From assembly GCA_036874045.1 (NCBI GenBank), contig CM072346.1:10392001-10456000 (forward strand): a stretch of 64,000 bases of DNA. The letters are read 5' to 3'. The translations under genes were made by a program, and so were the position numbers. The first letter of the stretch is position 1, and every line of letters starts with the position of its first letter. The DNA comes from Cymodocea nodosa (lineage: Eukaryota; Streptophyta; Magnoliopsida; Alismatales; Cymodoceaceae). Below the pieces are notes generated by a model. It searched no databases, was not told the origin of the DNA, and saw nothing but the letters and a program-made list of their open reading frames with translations. This document shows, piece after piece, positions 1-10,772 of this stretch.

Positions 1-232
1 AGTTTTCTTTGTTTGTAGTTATGAAATTGTTTAGATGAAACATGGTATCAGTATATAATTGCATTTACAATTTCTGAGGAGAATTGAATTGTATATTGTA
101 ATTGAAATCTTGAATAAAATGATTTTATGAAAACAGTGTCTCGACTTGTTTTTAATTTTGAAGTTTTAATTATAATCGAAAATGTTGAAAAACACAATTC
201 GCTGCCCTCTTGTGTAGGCATACGATCCTACA
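1..232 (+). repeat. 3' end of a SIRE-like copia LTR (upstream part outside window)
   Basis: The sequence matches the last ~235 bp of the LTR ending at 49784, including the terminal CTTGTGTAGGCATACG stretch and the end CCTACA. It is therefore the 3' edge of a plus-strand SIRE-like element that lies to the left of the window. The flank at 233 is gypsy integrase, so this element inserted into element 0. Confidence 0.85.
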
Positions 233-878
233 TTTCTTTACTCACTACAGTTTTTTCATATGCATCATTCTATAACTCTTCCAATTCTACTAACTGTAGC
301 TTCCGTACATTACCTACTTCATCCAAATCTATATTAATCTTCTTAATAGCCCAATAAGCTTTATGCTCCACTTCTACAAGTTGGTGGTAAGCTTTACCAT
401 ACATTATCCTATATGGTGACATTCCTAGATTATTTTTATATGCCGTTCAATATGCCCATAAAACATCCATTAATTTTTCTGACCAATCCTTCCTCGTGTG
501 GTTTACAACTTTTTCCAAGATTAGCTCGATCTACTTATTTGCACTCTCCACTTGTCCACACGTTTGAGGGTGGTAAGAGGTAGCAATTTTACGCATGATT
601 CAATATCGTTTCATTAATGCTTCAAAACTTCTATTACAGAAATACGTACCCCTATCACTAATAATAGCTTTTGGCATACCAAAACGAGCAATGATATTAT
701 TCCTTACAAAGTTAACTACTACCTTATTGTCATTGGTCCTTGTTGGGATTGCTTCTATCCATTTTAACACATAATCCACTACTAATAAAATATAATAATA
801 TCTCATTGATATTGGAAATGGACCCAAAAAGTCAATTCCCCAAACATCAAGTACTTCTACTTCAAGAACAAGGATAAG
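233..878 (-). pseudogene. Ty3/gypsy integrase, C-terminal half (element 0)
   Basis: Read on the minus strand, this encodes an Athila-like integrase core. It shows [12 protein letters not shown] with the first catalytic Asp, then [15 protein letters not shown], then IISDRGTYF with the second Asp. The remains of the conserved C-terminal half follow (the family pattern of a short motif, YGK, then EHKAYWAIK). Stop codons break the frame after the [10 protein letters not shown] region at about 600. The N-terminal zinc-binding part lies at 17254-17335, because element 1 inserted between the two pieces. At 232/233 the remaining part is cut by a SIRE-like LTR, so the end of the protein is outside the window. 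It would have catalysed cDNA insertion into chromosomes. Now inactive. Confidence 0.85.
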
Positions 879-883
879 GGCAT

Positions 884-2597
884 TGTTTGTGTTTTCCCAG
901 CACGACACCAGAATATCTGATTAGATCTCCAATAACGTACCAGAAAAATTGGATTTGTTACTTCTGTTTTTACTTAGTTAATTTATCTTTATGCCTATTC
1001 TTTTTCTTCTAGAAGTAAACAAACAACCTTTAATACAATTTAGATATTAATTCCAATTTGTACTTTAACTGCAAGTGCATAGTGTCTATTGTATTAGTGT
1101 GCAAGTACAGGTCGATCCCATAGGGAATTGCTTAAAAGTTTAGAACTGTCCGTTTGTTAATAATCAAATTTATATATTCAATAAGCTCTCCGTTGAATTA
1201 CAGTTAACTCAACGAATAAAGTTTGTTGAGTTATAGCTAACTCAATGGACTAACCTCGTGGACTTAAGTTAACTCCACGAGCCTATCTTTTCTTTTTAAA
1301 TACTACTATTTACAGAGAAATTCGGCCAACCATTGGGCAATTCCATAGATTATAAATAACATCAATTAAGCTTTTTAATGTTAGTAAACACTGGATTTAT
1401 CATTAAGCATACTAACATTCAGATAATTCAAACAGTAACCATTAAAATCTTTAAGTCTTTTGAACGAAACAATTTTAGTAAATTGCAAAACTAAAACAAA
1501 CATAAAACAATCACAACATTGACAAAGATAACATTAATCACGATACAACACAAACAATACAACACTCAAATACAACATACAATAGCAGATAAGTTATTTT
1601 TGGTATTTTTGGTTTAATATGAACATGGAAATGGGCGAAAGGTGAAATGTAAAGTAATCTCAATCAACAGTAAATACTTCCGTCACTACATAGGATACAA
1701 TTACACCACTGAAAATTAAACCACTTACAATCCTATCTCCTCTCCCTATAGAATCACGACTCCAGAATTGCAAGATAATCTCCTCTTCAGCATACAAGCA
1801 TCAACCCAAAGTCAAGGCTAGAAGCTTTACGATCTCCTGAAATATGAGTTGGCGCTTAGTGAAAATGGCTTCCCTTCCTACGATGCGATCACTCCTCACA
1901 GTGGTTGTTAGACACCGTGTTTGGTTCGGAATCGACTCGACATCTAGAAAGTATTCTCACAGACCTCCAATGGTTAGTGATTATGGTGGTGATGGTGGTG
2001 GTAACGATGGTTGGTGTGGTACTTTGGAGAATTGCCGATACTACCTACAGAAAGCTCGATGCTCCTCCTCTATACACATTGGTCGTCCATTGATCACACA
2101 CCCCTTCTTTTTCTTCCTTTCTTTTATATTTCTTCAGTAGTAACTACTTCTGCTTGAATGGTTAGTTGGATTTCCTTCATTCATATCAACGACGATGATT
2201 TCTTCTCCCTACACAATACATGCAATCATGGTTTTTCTTCCAACTGTCCTGTTTCTGCAACCGCTACAGTGGCATATTAGAAAATAAATAGTTTGTGGAG
2301 TTACAGATAACTCAACGGACTTTCTTCGTTGATTTAACTATAAAACACGTGCATAAACTTAACTATCCGATGCTTAGGTGCATTTTGGATACTTAAGAAT
2401 TTCATAGCCTGCAACTTACCGACAGTTCAGAAATATACTAAATTGACATTAATTCCTCAAAATTAAGCAGATTCTTTAATTAAAGCCTATAATAGTGCAA
2501 TTATAACATAATGGCTTAATTCTCATATGATAAGCTAAATATTATGCAATTAACCATCATTTAACCGTTAATAATATGCACTTTTTCATTCTAAACA
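884..2597 (-). repeat. 3' LTR of element 1
   Basis: On the plus strand it starts TGTTTGTG and ends CTAAACA, so on the sense (minus) strand it runs TGTTTAG...CAAACA, with the usual TG/CA ends. It aligns end to end with 15540-17253. It contains hairpins at 1190-1214, 1221-1248 and 1255-1281, and a GC-richer block near 1840-2140 that is probably transcribed. Confidence 0.95.
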
Positions 2598-2610
2598 CTT
2601 CCCCCATACC
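2598..2610 (-). promoter_or_regulatory. Polypurine tract of element 1
   Basis: On the minus strand the bases just before the 3' LTR read GGTATGGGGGAAG. This is the purine-rich primer for plus-strand DNA synthesis and directly abuts the LTR terminus. Confidence 0.85.
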
Positions 2611-2713
2611 TAAATTTTGCTAGTCCCTTAGCAAACTAAGATCTAATTAATTGGTCTTTCAAAAAGTGCTAGAATTAATTCCTCTTCTTCTTCTTTTTTT
2701 CTTCCGTTCAGCA

Positions 2714-2745
<32 letters not shown>

Positions 2746-3119
2746 TATTCTGTAAGTTTCAGTAATCAACCTACAAATATACTTAGAATATATGCAAATT
2801 ACATAGAAAGTATATCATCATCACATAGGTGTTAATTATATTATCATTTGTTCTTCTTTTCATCATCTATCATCCTAAATTTTCCAATAAGATTTCTAGA
2901 AGAAATTTCAACAACATACGAATCAAAGTATAATCTAATTCAATATGATTAAGACAAGTAGAATAAAGAATTGTATCTCCATTAAAACAACTTCAAAAGT
3001 CAATTCCAGATTCATATTTCAGCAATTCTAGATAACAGAAAATATACTCGATTCATAAGATATCTATATTTCACAAAACATTTGTATCTTTTCAGAATAG
3101 TATTTTTTTTTTTCTTCTT

Positions 3120-3800
3120 TTTTTTTTTTTTTTTCTTTAAAAGTTAATTTGACAAGCTTGAATCATATAGGAGCTTTCTAATGTATCCATGTAACGAGCT
3201 TTCAATCAACAATCCCAGATCTGATCAAGATCTTAGGTTGCCAGATTTCAAGAGTCCTTTTTTTTTTTTTTAGGGCAACAATCCTTACATACCTATCTGC
3301 TCAAGTACAAAAGGCTCGTGATCAAACAAGTCAATAAACTCTCAAATTTTTCTCTTTTTTTTTTTTTTTTTTTCAACACAAAACAAAGCATTAATCACAT
3401 ACTATATATGTATGTATTTCATTAATACAGATGAAGTAAAACACCAATCTCATATAGTCTTGCTTCTATCATTTACTGAAAATATGAATCCATAATAGTG
3501 GGCTCATACTTTTCCTATAGTTTAATAAGATCTACACATAAATCATTCTACAAGTTCAATCAATTAAATTAAATGCATCTTTAATCATATGTGTTTCATT
3601 TAATCTAGAATTCACATCTCAGCTCCTTCAGGACTTCAGATAATTTACTGATTTTTCATTAAGCATTCTGATTTCATTTTAAAATTGTGAAATTGTTAAA
3701 CTCACGAAATTCAGAAAAAAACATAAGATACTATATCTAGATTTGCAAAAATAGTAAATTCTATAGCATCATATATAGCCTTCTAAATATAACATTCAAG
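3120..3800 (-). repeat. Segment homologous to the pol/accessory spacer of the SIRE-like copia elements
   Basis: The sequence aligns clearly with 41150-41850 and, inverted, with 43480-44160. Shared landmarks are GAGCTTTCAATCAACAATCC, a CTTAGGTTGCCAGATTT block, and ACATACCTATCTGCTCAAG followed by TACAAAAGGCTCGTGATCAA. Similarity is strong to about 3400 and weakens toward 3800. This non-coding block is therefore common to a gypsy and a copia element. Confidence 0.8.
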
Positions 3801-3942
3801 TAGTTACAGATTATAAATTTTACAGTCTCAATTATCGAATGGTTACAGCAAGTTTATAAAAATTTTCAATTTCCACAAAACTTTGCGGTACCATTTTAAG
3901 TTTTTTTTTTTTTATTAACAAACTTACATGGCTGTTACTTTA

Positions 3943-3960
3943 ATTACCTCCCCCCCATAC
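3943..3960 (-). promoter_or_regulatory. Second PPT-like motif inside element 1
   Basis: On the minus strand there is GGTATGGGGGGGAGG, preceded by GCAAAATGTA. This nearly repeats the true PPT context at 2598-2630 (GGTATGGGGGAAG preceded by GCAAAATTTA). It could be an internal priming site or the relic of a duplicated 3' end. Confidence 0.55.
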
Positions 3961-4599
3961 CTACATTTTGCATTGTCCTCAATGTAAAAGATTTGGTAGT
4001 AAATATAGAAATTGTAGCAGGCATGAATACAGTTTTGTTGTTTTAAAATTCAGGATAAGTAATCAGTTACATACCTTGATTTGTTTGTATCTCCTTCTAC
4101 ATATTCCGATTTTTTATTCTGAAAACTTTTCATTCACAGATAAAAGCAAAAAATATATAACAAAATAACATTTAATAGATATTGATAATTCAGTGTCTTG
4201 TGTGGAACCCAGGCTCCTATGCCTTTGGTGGTTCACAAGCAAGCTAGTTGGTTTCCCAAAACAGATACCAACAAACTGGATTGATATTTTGTTTTGTTTT
4301 TTTTTTTTTATAAAGTAAAATGAAAACTATATATATATATATTTTTAAGTAAACGTAGAATACACACAACATTAAACACACAAAATCACAGCTTAAGAAC
4401 ATGATTGAAAAGTAGGAACAAATGGAATAAATATATCAGTCCAAGCAAACTTTTTAGGCATAGTTCTTCTTGCTATTAATTCTGTTTTCATGCAGTTCTT
4501 GTTCCTTCTTAATTTGTAAACGTGTAATATATTATAAATTCCAAATACAAGTGTATTACCATTAATGATATGAAATGCAGAAAGGGATCCTTTTTGGTT

Positions 4600-5556
4600 C
4601 TAGGGTAATGTATCAGTTTCTATTTCTACATCTATTTCAATATATTCCTCTTCCCACTTCCATTCATTAATGTCTTCCATTATCCATATTTGAAATTTCA
4701 TTAATTCATCCCACCATCTTATCAGACATAAAGTAGGATCATCTTCTTCATTATACCACATTCCTATTTGAATTTTATTAAATTCTACAGATGGTGGTTT
4801 AGCTATATCACTCGGTATAGGTAAAATTTCTATATATTCATCATAGTTGTCTATACTCACTATGTATAAATCAGATCCAAATGCAATTGATATATCTGTG
4901 ACAAGATATATATATCCATAAAGTATGACATGTGTTTGGTTAATTAATGATTTCTGTCCTAGATATATCATAATATTTTCATTCCAAGATCTATTCAGAA
5001 AATTATACACACTTAATCGTAAATCTTCACCCGAATTTCCTGTAGGTCTCCAATAATATAATTTTTCAGGAATTGCAGAATTTTTATCAGAACATATTAA
5101 AGTTGATCCACAATTTATAGTTGGTACTTTAAATCTATTAGGTCTTCCTATATTCCATTCTTCTCCTATTATAGGATTTCTTATCAAAATATCAGGTAAT
5201 AATAAACTTGCATACCTTAGTCTCGTCTAGTATATGATTAATCCTTCATCTATCCCCATAATATGATTTATTCCTTCTAACGTATTGGGTGGAATTCCAG
5301 TAGTTTCTTCCATAGCAAGATATTCATGATTAATTGAACTACAATTAAATGACCTTCATACGAATCCATCTCTAATCTTAGTCATTTTTGCAGCTTGTAG
5401 TCCTTGAAAATATTTTTCTTCAATACAGTCTTTAATTTCCTTTGATACACAACACAGCCTGCACAAATCTTTAGCTGACAAGCTACTCAGTACTTCCCTT
5501 AGTGCATCCAACGGTAATTGCATCAATTCCATTTGTTGATTCTGTATAACACACAC
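4600..5556 (-). pseudogene. F-box protein with FBA-like C-terminus, carried inside element 1
   Basis: One minus-strand frame of ~318 codons, broken by two in-frame stops (TGA at 5358-5356, TAG near 5230), both explicable as C-to-T changes. Residues ~9-50 form an F-box: LPLDALREVLSSLSAKDLCR, then a CVSKE motif. The C-terminal part resembles F-box-associated domains, with an NPIIGE motif, a YWRPTG segment, and near the end FQIWIMEDINEW followed by acidic residues. F-box proteins normally bring substrates to SCF ubiquitin ligases. The start could be the Met at 5556 or the one at 5532, just before MELMQLP. A CAG acceptor-like site lies just upstream, so it may once have been spliced. It follows the capsid ORF (end 5689) by ~130 bp. 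A captured host gene fragment or a family-specific element gene are both possible. Confidence 0.7.
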
Positions 5557-5688
5557 ACAAATTTAGCAGAGGCAAAAAATTAACATAACTACTACACACC
5601 CTTGTGGAGTTAAGGAATAACTCTACGATACTAGTAACTAAAAATAAAAACATATATACATACAGATAGTTGCTTTAGATATGCTGCT

Positions 5689-7032
5689 TCATTTAGCTAT
5701 CCTCCTAGAAGAGGTATCAATTTCATTAACAGTTCTATTGACAGGATTAGGTATAGCTTGTATTGGCAATCCTCTAGTAGGTCTAACATCCATTGGTTCC
5801 TTCTGTCTAAGTGGTATATTTCTATTTTGATTTTGAATTGCAGCACTTCCAAATACAAAATCTAGACGATTGTTTAATTGTTGGATTATCTTTTCTAATT
5901 TCTCTATTCTAGATCCTTGTTCCAGTAATGCTTCATAACTTATATTCTTCTCATTTACATTTTCTCCTCCCTAGAAATTGTTATTTCTCCAAGATAAATT
6001 TGGGTGATTTCTTCAATTAGGATTATAAGAATTTCCCAAGTTATCTCTCTGGTTTCTAGCATAAATAATATTTAAATCATTTATGTTTGCATTCTTTTCT
6101 GCTAGCTTTTGATTTAATGATAACTCTTCTATTTTCTTTGTTAATTCATTTAATTTCACCTCAAGCATAGTACTTGAATCTATTTCATGCATTCCTCTTG
6201 GCAATATTTTTTTATCTGCAATAGCTTCAGCCGAGTTTTCCCACTGTGTAGTTCTTTTTGAAAAGTTTTCTAAATATGCCCATGCTTCTTCACTACATAA
6301 CTTTAAAAATCCATTTTGACAAGTAGATTCTAATAAAGATTTCGTTGAAACATCTATGCCTTCATAAATTATACCTATTAATTGTGCTTTACTCATTGCA
6401 TGATGTGGACATTGAGTCAGTAAATCTTTAAATCTTTCAAAATATTTCCAAAATGATTCACTCTGTTTTTGGCTACACATTAAGATTTCTTTCTTCTTTT
6501 TAATCGTTTGATGTGTTGGATAATATTTTTCCAGAAAAACAGAGCAAATTTCAGTCCATGTAGAAATTGAATCAGGCGATAGAGTATATAACCATCTCTT
6601 AGCTATGTCTTTTAAAGAAAAAGGGATATATCTAAGTTTAATAGCATCTATACTCATGTTCGGCATTTTCATCATTTGACAAACTTCATTAAATTCTCTA
6701 AGGAAATAATAGGCATCCTCTCTTTCTAATCCATGAAAATGTGGCAATTGACTAATATAATTAGATTTCAGTTCAAACCTATCTCCCTCAAAGTTTGGTA
6801 ATCGAATACATGAAGGTTCATCAACTAATTCAGGATATAGAATTTCTCCTAATGGTTTTTCTACTAGAACAACCATTTCTACGTTCTCTTTTAAAGAAAG
6901 GTTAGCTACACCCCAAAAAATTTCGTTAAAGTTCAGTTCAGAAAATTTTTCAGTACTCCTCTACGATGAAAATTCCTGGGTAGGTGTTCTTACTAATTGT
7001 TTAGTGCTTAAAGAACGAGTCCATGTGCTCAT
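5689..7032 (-). pseudogene. Capsid (Retrotrans_gag) ORF of element 1, in 3' position
   Basis: A minus-strand frame of ~448 codons starting MSTWTRSLSTKQ, with a stop near 6960, TGA at about 6015 and TAG soon after, all consistent with C-to-T decay. The middle is a typical plant gypsy capsid domain: GLEREDAYYFLREFNEVCQM, then IKLRYIPFSLKDIAKRWLY, LSPDSISTWTEICSVFLEKY, SESFWKYFERFKDLLTQCPH and an IIYEGI motif. The tail holds helical heptads (LNELTKKIEEL) and a region rich in Asn, Gln and Arg. There is no zinc knuckle. That motif sits instead in the first ORF of the element, 8 kb upstream. Capsid normally precedes protease, so this placement after IN and the accessory ORF is unusual. Confidence 0.85.
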
Positions 7033-7959
7033 AAACAAATAGCAGAAGATTAATTACATACTAGTCAGAAGCCTTTCATTCAGTAAATATTTGTTGTCGG
7101 ATGAATTCGAATCAGCTACTTCACCTTTTAGTTCCACCAACGCATTCTCCTTTCTTTTAAAAGTGCTGGTAACTTGTAAATAACATTCTGATTTATATAT
7201 ATAATGTACATTCATAAAGTGAATAAATCTCGTTGCAAGAACGTGTCTTGCAATGTGTATCGTAGTTCCTATTTTTATGGGTACGTATACCACTATTAAT
7301 TTCAAATTTTAGTAACCGCTAAGCCGACGATGTTTCGTTCGTGGTTAAAAGAATAACCGTTCTGCTTAATCCACGAACTAACCTCGTTGAGTTACAGATA
7401 ACTCAACAGAACACAACCGGTTACTGTTGCTAACTCCACGGACTAACTTCGTTGAGTTACAGATAACTCAACGGAGTGACCTTATATTATATTACTGACC
7501 TCGTGGAGTTATGGTTAACTCAACGAACTTACTTCGTTGAGTTAACACCTAGCAACTTCTAAGTTTTACTCTCGTAAATTCCTCTATGTTTTTTTTTATT
7601 CTACTAACTGAAATAAAGTTAAATCTGTCATTAATGCCTCATTTTAATCAAAATTCATTTAAATCTGAACATTATATAAATATTTAACTTGCAAGTCATT
7701 TTATATTATGTAGAATTTACATTTTACCTTGCAACATGCATAAATTTTTAAGCATTTATCCTGTCATTCAGCAAATTGTAATTCTATTACATATTCATTC
7801 ACAAAGTTCCACAAATTATATAATATTCAATAAATTCCATTCATTTCACATCCAAAACACGTATGAAAAGTACATCTGAAAAATTATATTCATTCATATG
7901 AATCAATTTATAGTGTAAATACATCATACAATTTTATACAAGTAGATGAACAATACAAT
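7033..7959 (-). other. Non-coding stretch between accessory ORF and capsid ORF, with hairpins
   Basis: Hairpins of the type CGTTGAGTTA...TAACTCAACG lie at about 7384-7411, 7450-7474 and 7500-7525. An 83-codon minus frame at 7054-7305 has no recognisable domain. It ends close to a GTATGT donor-like site and could be a leader exon, but support is weak. The homologous point in element 3 (23841) is where that copy was deleted. Confidence 0.55.
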
Positions 7960-10195
7960 TTAATCTCTATTCATAAGTTCATCTACTTCCTTCTAGAGTT
8001 TTTCTAATTGAAGTTCTAATTGATTAATTCTCTCTACAACTCTTGTAATTCCTCTAGAAGGTACAGTTATCTCTGCAGCTACAAAATTTTTGTATTCTTT
8101 CACTGAAATGGTTCTTGATCTGATCCTTTTTGATGTCCATTTCGTGAAATCAATACAATCCACCATCAGCAGTGGAATCAAATCTTCATAAAACAATTTT
8201 TTCTTTACTGCTTTCAGCTTGGAGATAAAAACTGTAGACCAATTTATTTGAATCCTGTTTACAACTACATATGTGGCTCATTTGATAAATTGACTTAATT
8301 CTATGTCATGGCATTGTCTTTGATAGACATTTTTAATTAGAATGTTAGCTACCATGTGTGCTTTACCACTTAAATGCTTCAATCTGTTTAATAAAGATAC
8401 ACCAGGATTGATAGCTAAACAATCTTTGATTTCTTGTCCAGTCCACTCGACGTCAGTTGTGTCTTCCAAAATTTTTAGTCCTTCATTCTTTAATCCAAAA
8501 ATGTTGTGGAGAAGCTCTAGTGTTATCTATACATCAGCTTCCTCCACGTTGGAAATTAATCCTCCTTCTCCTTCTCTTAAATTTGCATAGAAACAGGGTA
8601 CTAAATTCTCATATACTGCATGCCCTCTTTCTTGAGAAATGAATTTAAGTAGACCTTGGAACTCAAATAAATCTTTGATTTCTTGCATTCCATCCCAATT
8701 TACTGGTCTACTATAAATGATATCATAACTCCTAATCTCTTGGTATTTGATATAAGCTTCCTGACTACAAAATGTACTTCATTCAAAACTGTTGTTTTAG
8801 TTGGGTTAGGAATGTGACTTTGTTGTTCTAGAGGGGTTTGTTCTTGATATTCCTCTTCTATAGGCTGCATTTGAACATTTTCTATAGATTCTTGAATTTC
8901 TGTTTCTGTTTCTGTCTGTGGTGGTGAGCCGGCAGAACTCTCTACTCTGTCTTGAATTCTTTCCATAAATTGCTGAAGAGTTTCTTGCTCTTCAGTGGAA
9001 TCTATGAAGTTATTTTTGTCCAAATGACTTCTTTCAGCCTCTTCATTTTCTACTCTTCTTCTTCCTCCTAACTACCAATCTGTTATGTTACTGTTCTTTC
9101 TAATTCTGTAACAGATTGGGATGGAGTCACAGGCAATTCAGTTTCAGCCCTAATTTCTATTCTTTCTTCTTGTACAGGCTGTAGATTAATTTCAACCTGA
9201 TTTTCTTCTTATCTTTGCTCCTCCTACTACAACTCCTCCTTAGAATCGGATAGCAGGTTTATATAAATTGGCTCCACAGGCCCTATTGACATTGGTATCT
9301 CAAATTTAATCTCTTCTTGATAGTCATGCACTATCTCTTTTCCTTTCCTTTTTCTAATTAATTGTGTCTGTTCTTCCTCTTCTTCTAAGATTAAATCTAC
9401 AAAAGTAGGCTCTGCAGGCCTTCGAGCCACAAGTACTGGTTCTTCCTGTTTAACTTTTTCTATAATTATTGGTCTCGAAGGACCAGCCTCATTTCCTTTT
9501 ACAGCAGGTTTGGCAGTAGCTTCTTGATGATGTTCCATTTTGATTTTATATTGGGCTTTCAACTTTTCTGCAGCCCTCTTTTTGTAAAGTGCATCAAACA
9601 CTAAGTGTGCTTTAGCCATTGCCAAATCTTTTGATTCTCCTTGGTTTTTCCCAACTTGAACCAGTGCTTGAAATTCCTTTAACTCTTCTTCAATCGAAGG
9701 CCCCATCATTTTTGCTCGTGCCAACGACTTAAATGGTGGAACTGAAGGTCCTGGCTGCTATTCCTCAGGAATAGGTCTTTCAGCAGTCGGCTCGTCTTGT
9801 TCTTTAGTTGCCTCTTGTTGTTCCTACTGCCATATTTCCCAACTTCCACTACCAACAATGCGCCTTTTGAACCATAATCTGGCCATGCGCTAGATTAGCT
9901 CTAGGGCTACTTCATTGTTCGGCCTGATTTTTCTTTCTTTACTAACTACAATTTCTATTGCTACTCTGATTCGTGTCTCCATTATCTAAGGTATTTGTAT
10001 ACCACAATGTACTAATATTCTTCTTAATCTAAAAAGTTCAGATTCTACCTTCTGTAACTCTTTTTCTCTCGTCGTATTTCTGATCTTCTACCGCGTGTGC
10101 CATTCTTCTGATTCCCTTAGAAATTCTGATGTATCAACAGCCTCTTCCCAGAATTCAGGTGTCAACTTCCTCATCGTGGAGTTACTCAAAAGCAT
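7960..10195 (-). pseudogene. Accessory ('plant transposon protein'-like) ORF of element 1
   Basis: A minus-strand coding relic of ~745 codons in three frames. The start is the Met at 10195, inside a hairpin-bearing leader. The N-terminus (to ~9227) is charged and coiled-coil-like, with acidic runs (LEEEEEQTQLI). The central part (9023-8700) is Glu/Gln-rich. The C-terminal half (8700-7960) carries a conserved pattern: FEFQGLLKF, CFYANL, a long leucine-rich stretch, NRIQINW, KLFYEDLIPLL and a W-x-SKRIR-x-R-x-ISVKEY block, ending in a short coiled coil. The same pattern occurs in the ORFs of the SIRE-like copia elements here (39292-41098, 45358-47618, 53805-55197). It sits after IN, the slot often labelled 'env-like', but I see no signal peptide or clear membrane anchor. 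From memory it resembles the Pfam 'putative plant transposon protein' family. Function unknown. Confidence 0.75.
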
Positions 10196-10772
10196 GGAAT
10201 CGCTCTGATTTCTACTGTTTTAGATTCTAAATGATTTGCTGAATAATGCCCCCAAAACTCTAGGTTTAAGATAAATAAGCCCTAAGTTTAGGCGGGTAAT
10301 CGAGTCATTTCCTGAACCAACTATTACTATCTCATCCGCGGTCTTAGCTATAGTACTCCGTTGAGTTACAGTTAACTCAACGGAATAAGCTCATTGACTA
10401 ACTCAAGACTCAATGGAGTAAGCTCGTTGAGTTAGGCGTAACTCAACGGACTTCTCGTACAAACAGATATAATAATAAAAATACTATAGATAATAGTTTT
10501 TCTGTTGTTTTTTTTTTTTTTACTGGTTTAACTGATACTATGTTTCGGTTAGACCTAATTTTTTTTTCTAGTTGAACCGATACTATGTTTCGGTAAAACC
10601 AACATTTTTTCTGAAAATTAATATACATATTTTTTTATGTTCTGGTCATACCGATGGATCCAGCTAGTTGAACCGTAACGATTTTTATATTTTAAATATA
10701 TATATATATTTATATTTTAATGTGTTTTTATTTTTTATTTTTTTATATAAACATAAAAACTAATTTCTTATT
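10196..10772 (-). other. Non-coding spacer after integrase, with hairpin repeats
   Basis: Hairpins lie at 10358-10383 and 10424-10450 (stems CCGTTGAGTTA/TAACTCAACGG). A T-rich stretch at 10500-10760 contains three copies of an ACTATGTTTCGGT-like motif. I see no gene. Confidence 0.6.

Larger units (their letters stand above)
2611..4599 (-). other. Non-coding 3' region of element 1
   Basis: I see no supported gene here. The stretch holds an AT dinucleotide run near 2719-2750, poly-T tracts near 3103-3135, 3260-3272 and 3354-3372, the segment shared with SIRE-like elements (see 3120-3800), a second PPT-like motif (3943-3960) and an imperfect hairpin at about 4200-4241. Confidence 0.7.

Noticed and set aside
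1844-2140. ~68-98-residue plus-strand frames in the LTRs (also 16500-16706 and 51724-51912) with similar peptides
   Set aside because: They are antisense to the elements and similar only because the LTRs are homologous; stops break the copy near 22850. No domain recognised.
2719-2750. AT dinucleotide run and nearby poly-T tracts as functional sites
   Set aside because: Simple sequence expected in AT-rich heterochromatin; no supporting context.
7054-7305. 83-codon minus-strand frame before the capsid ORF
   Set aside because: No motif, no homologous copy in the window, and AT-rich composition allows such frames by chance. Kept only as a note on the spacer.
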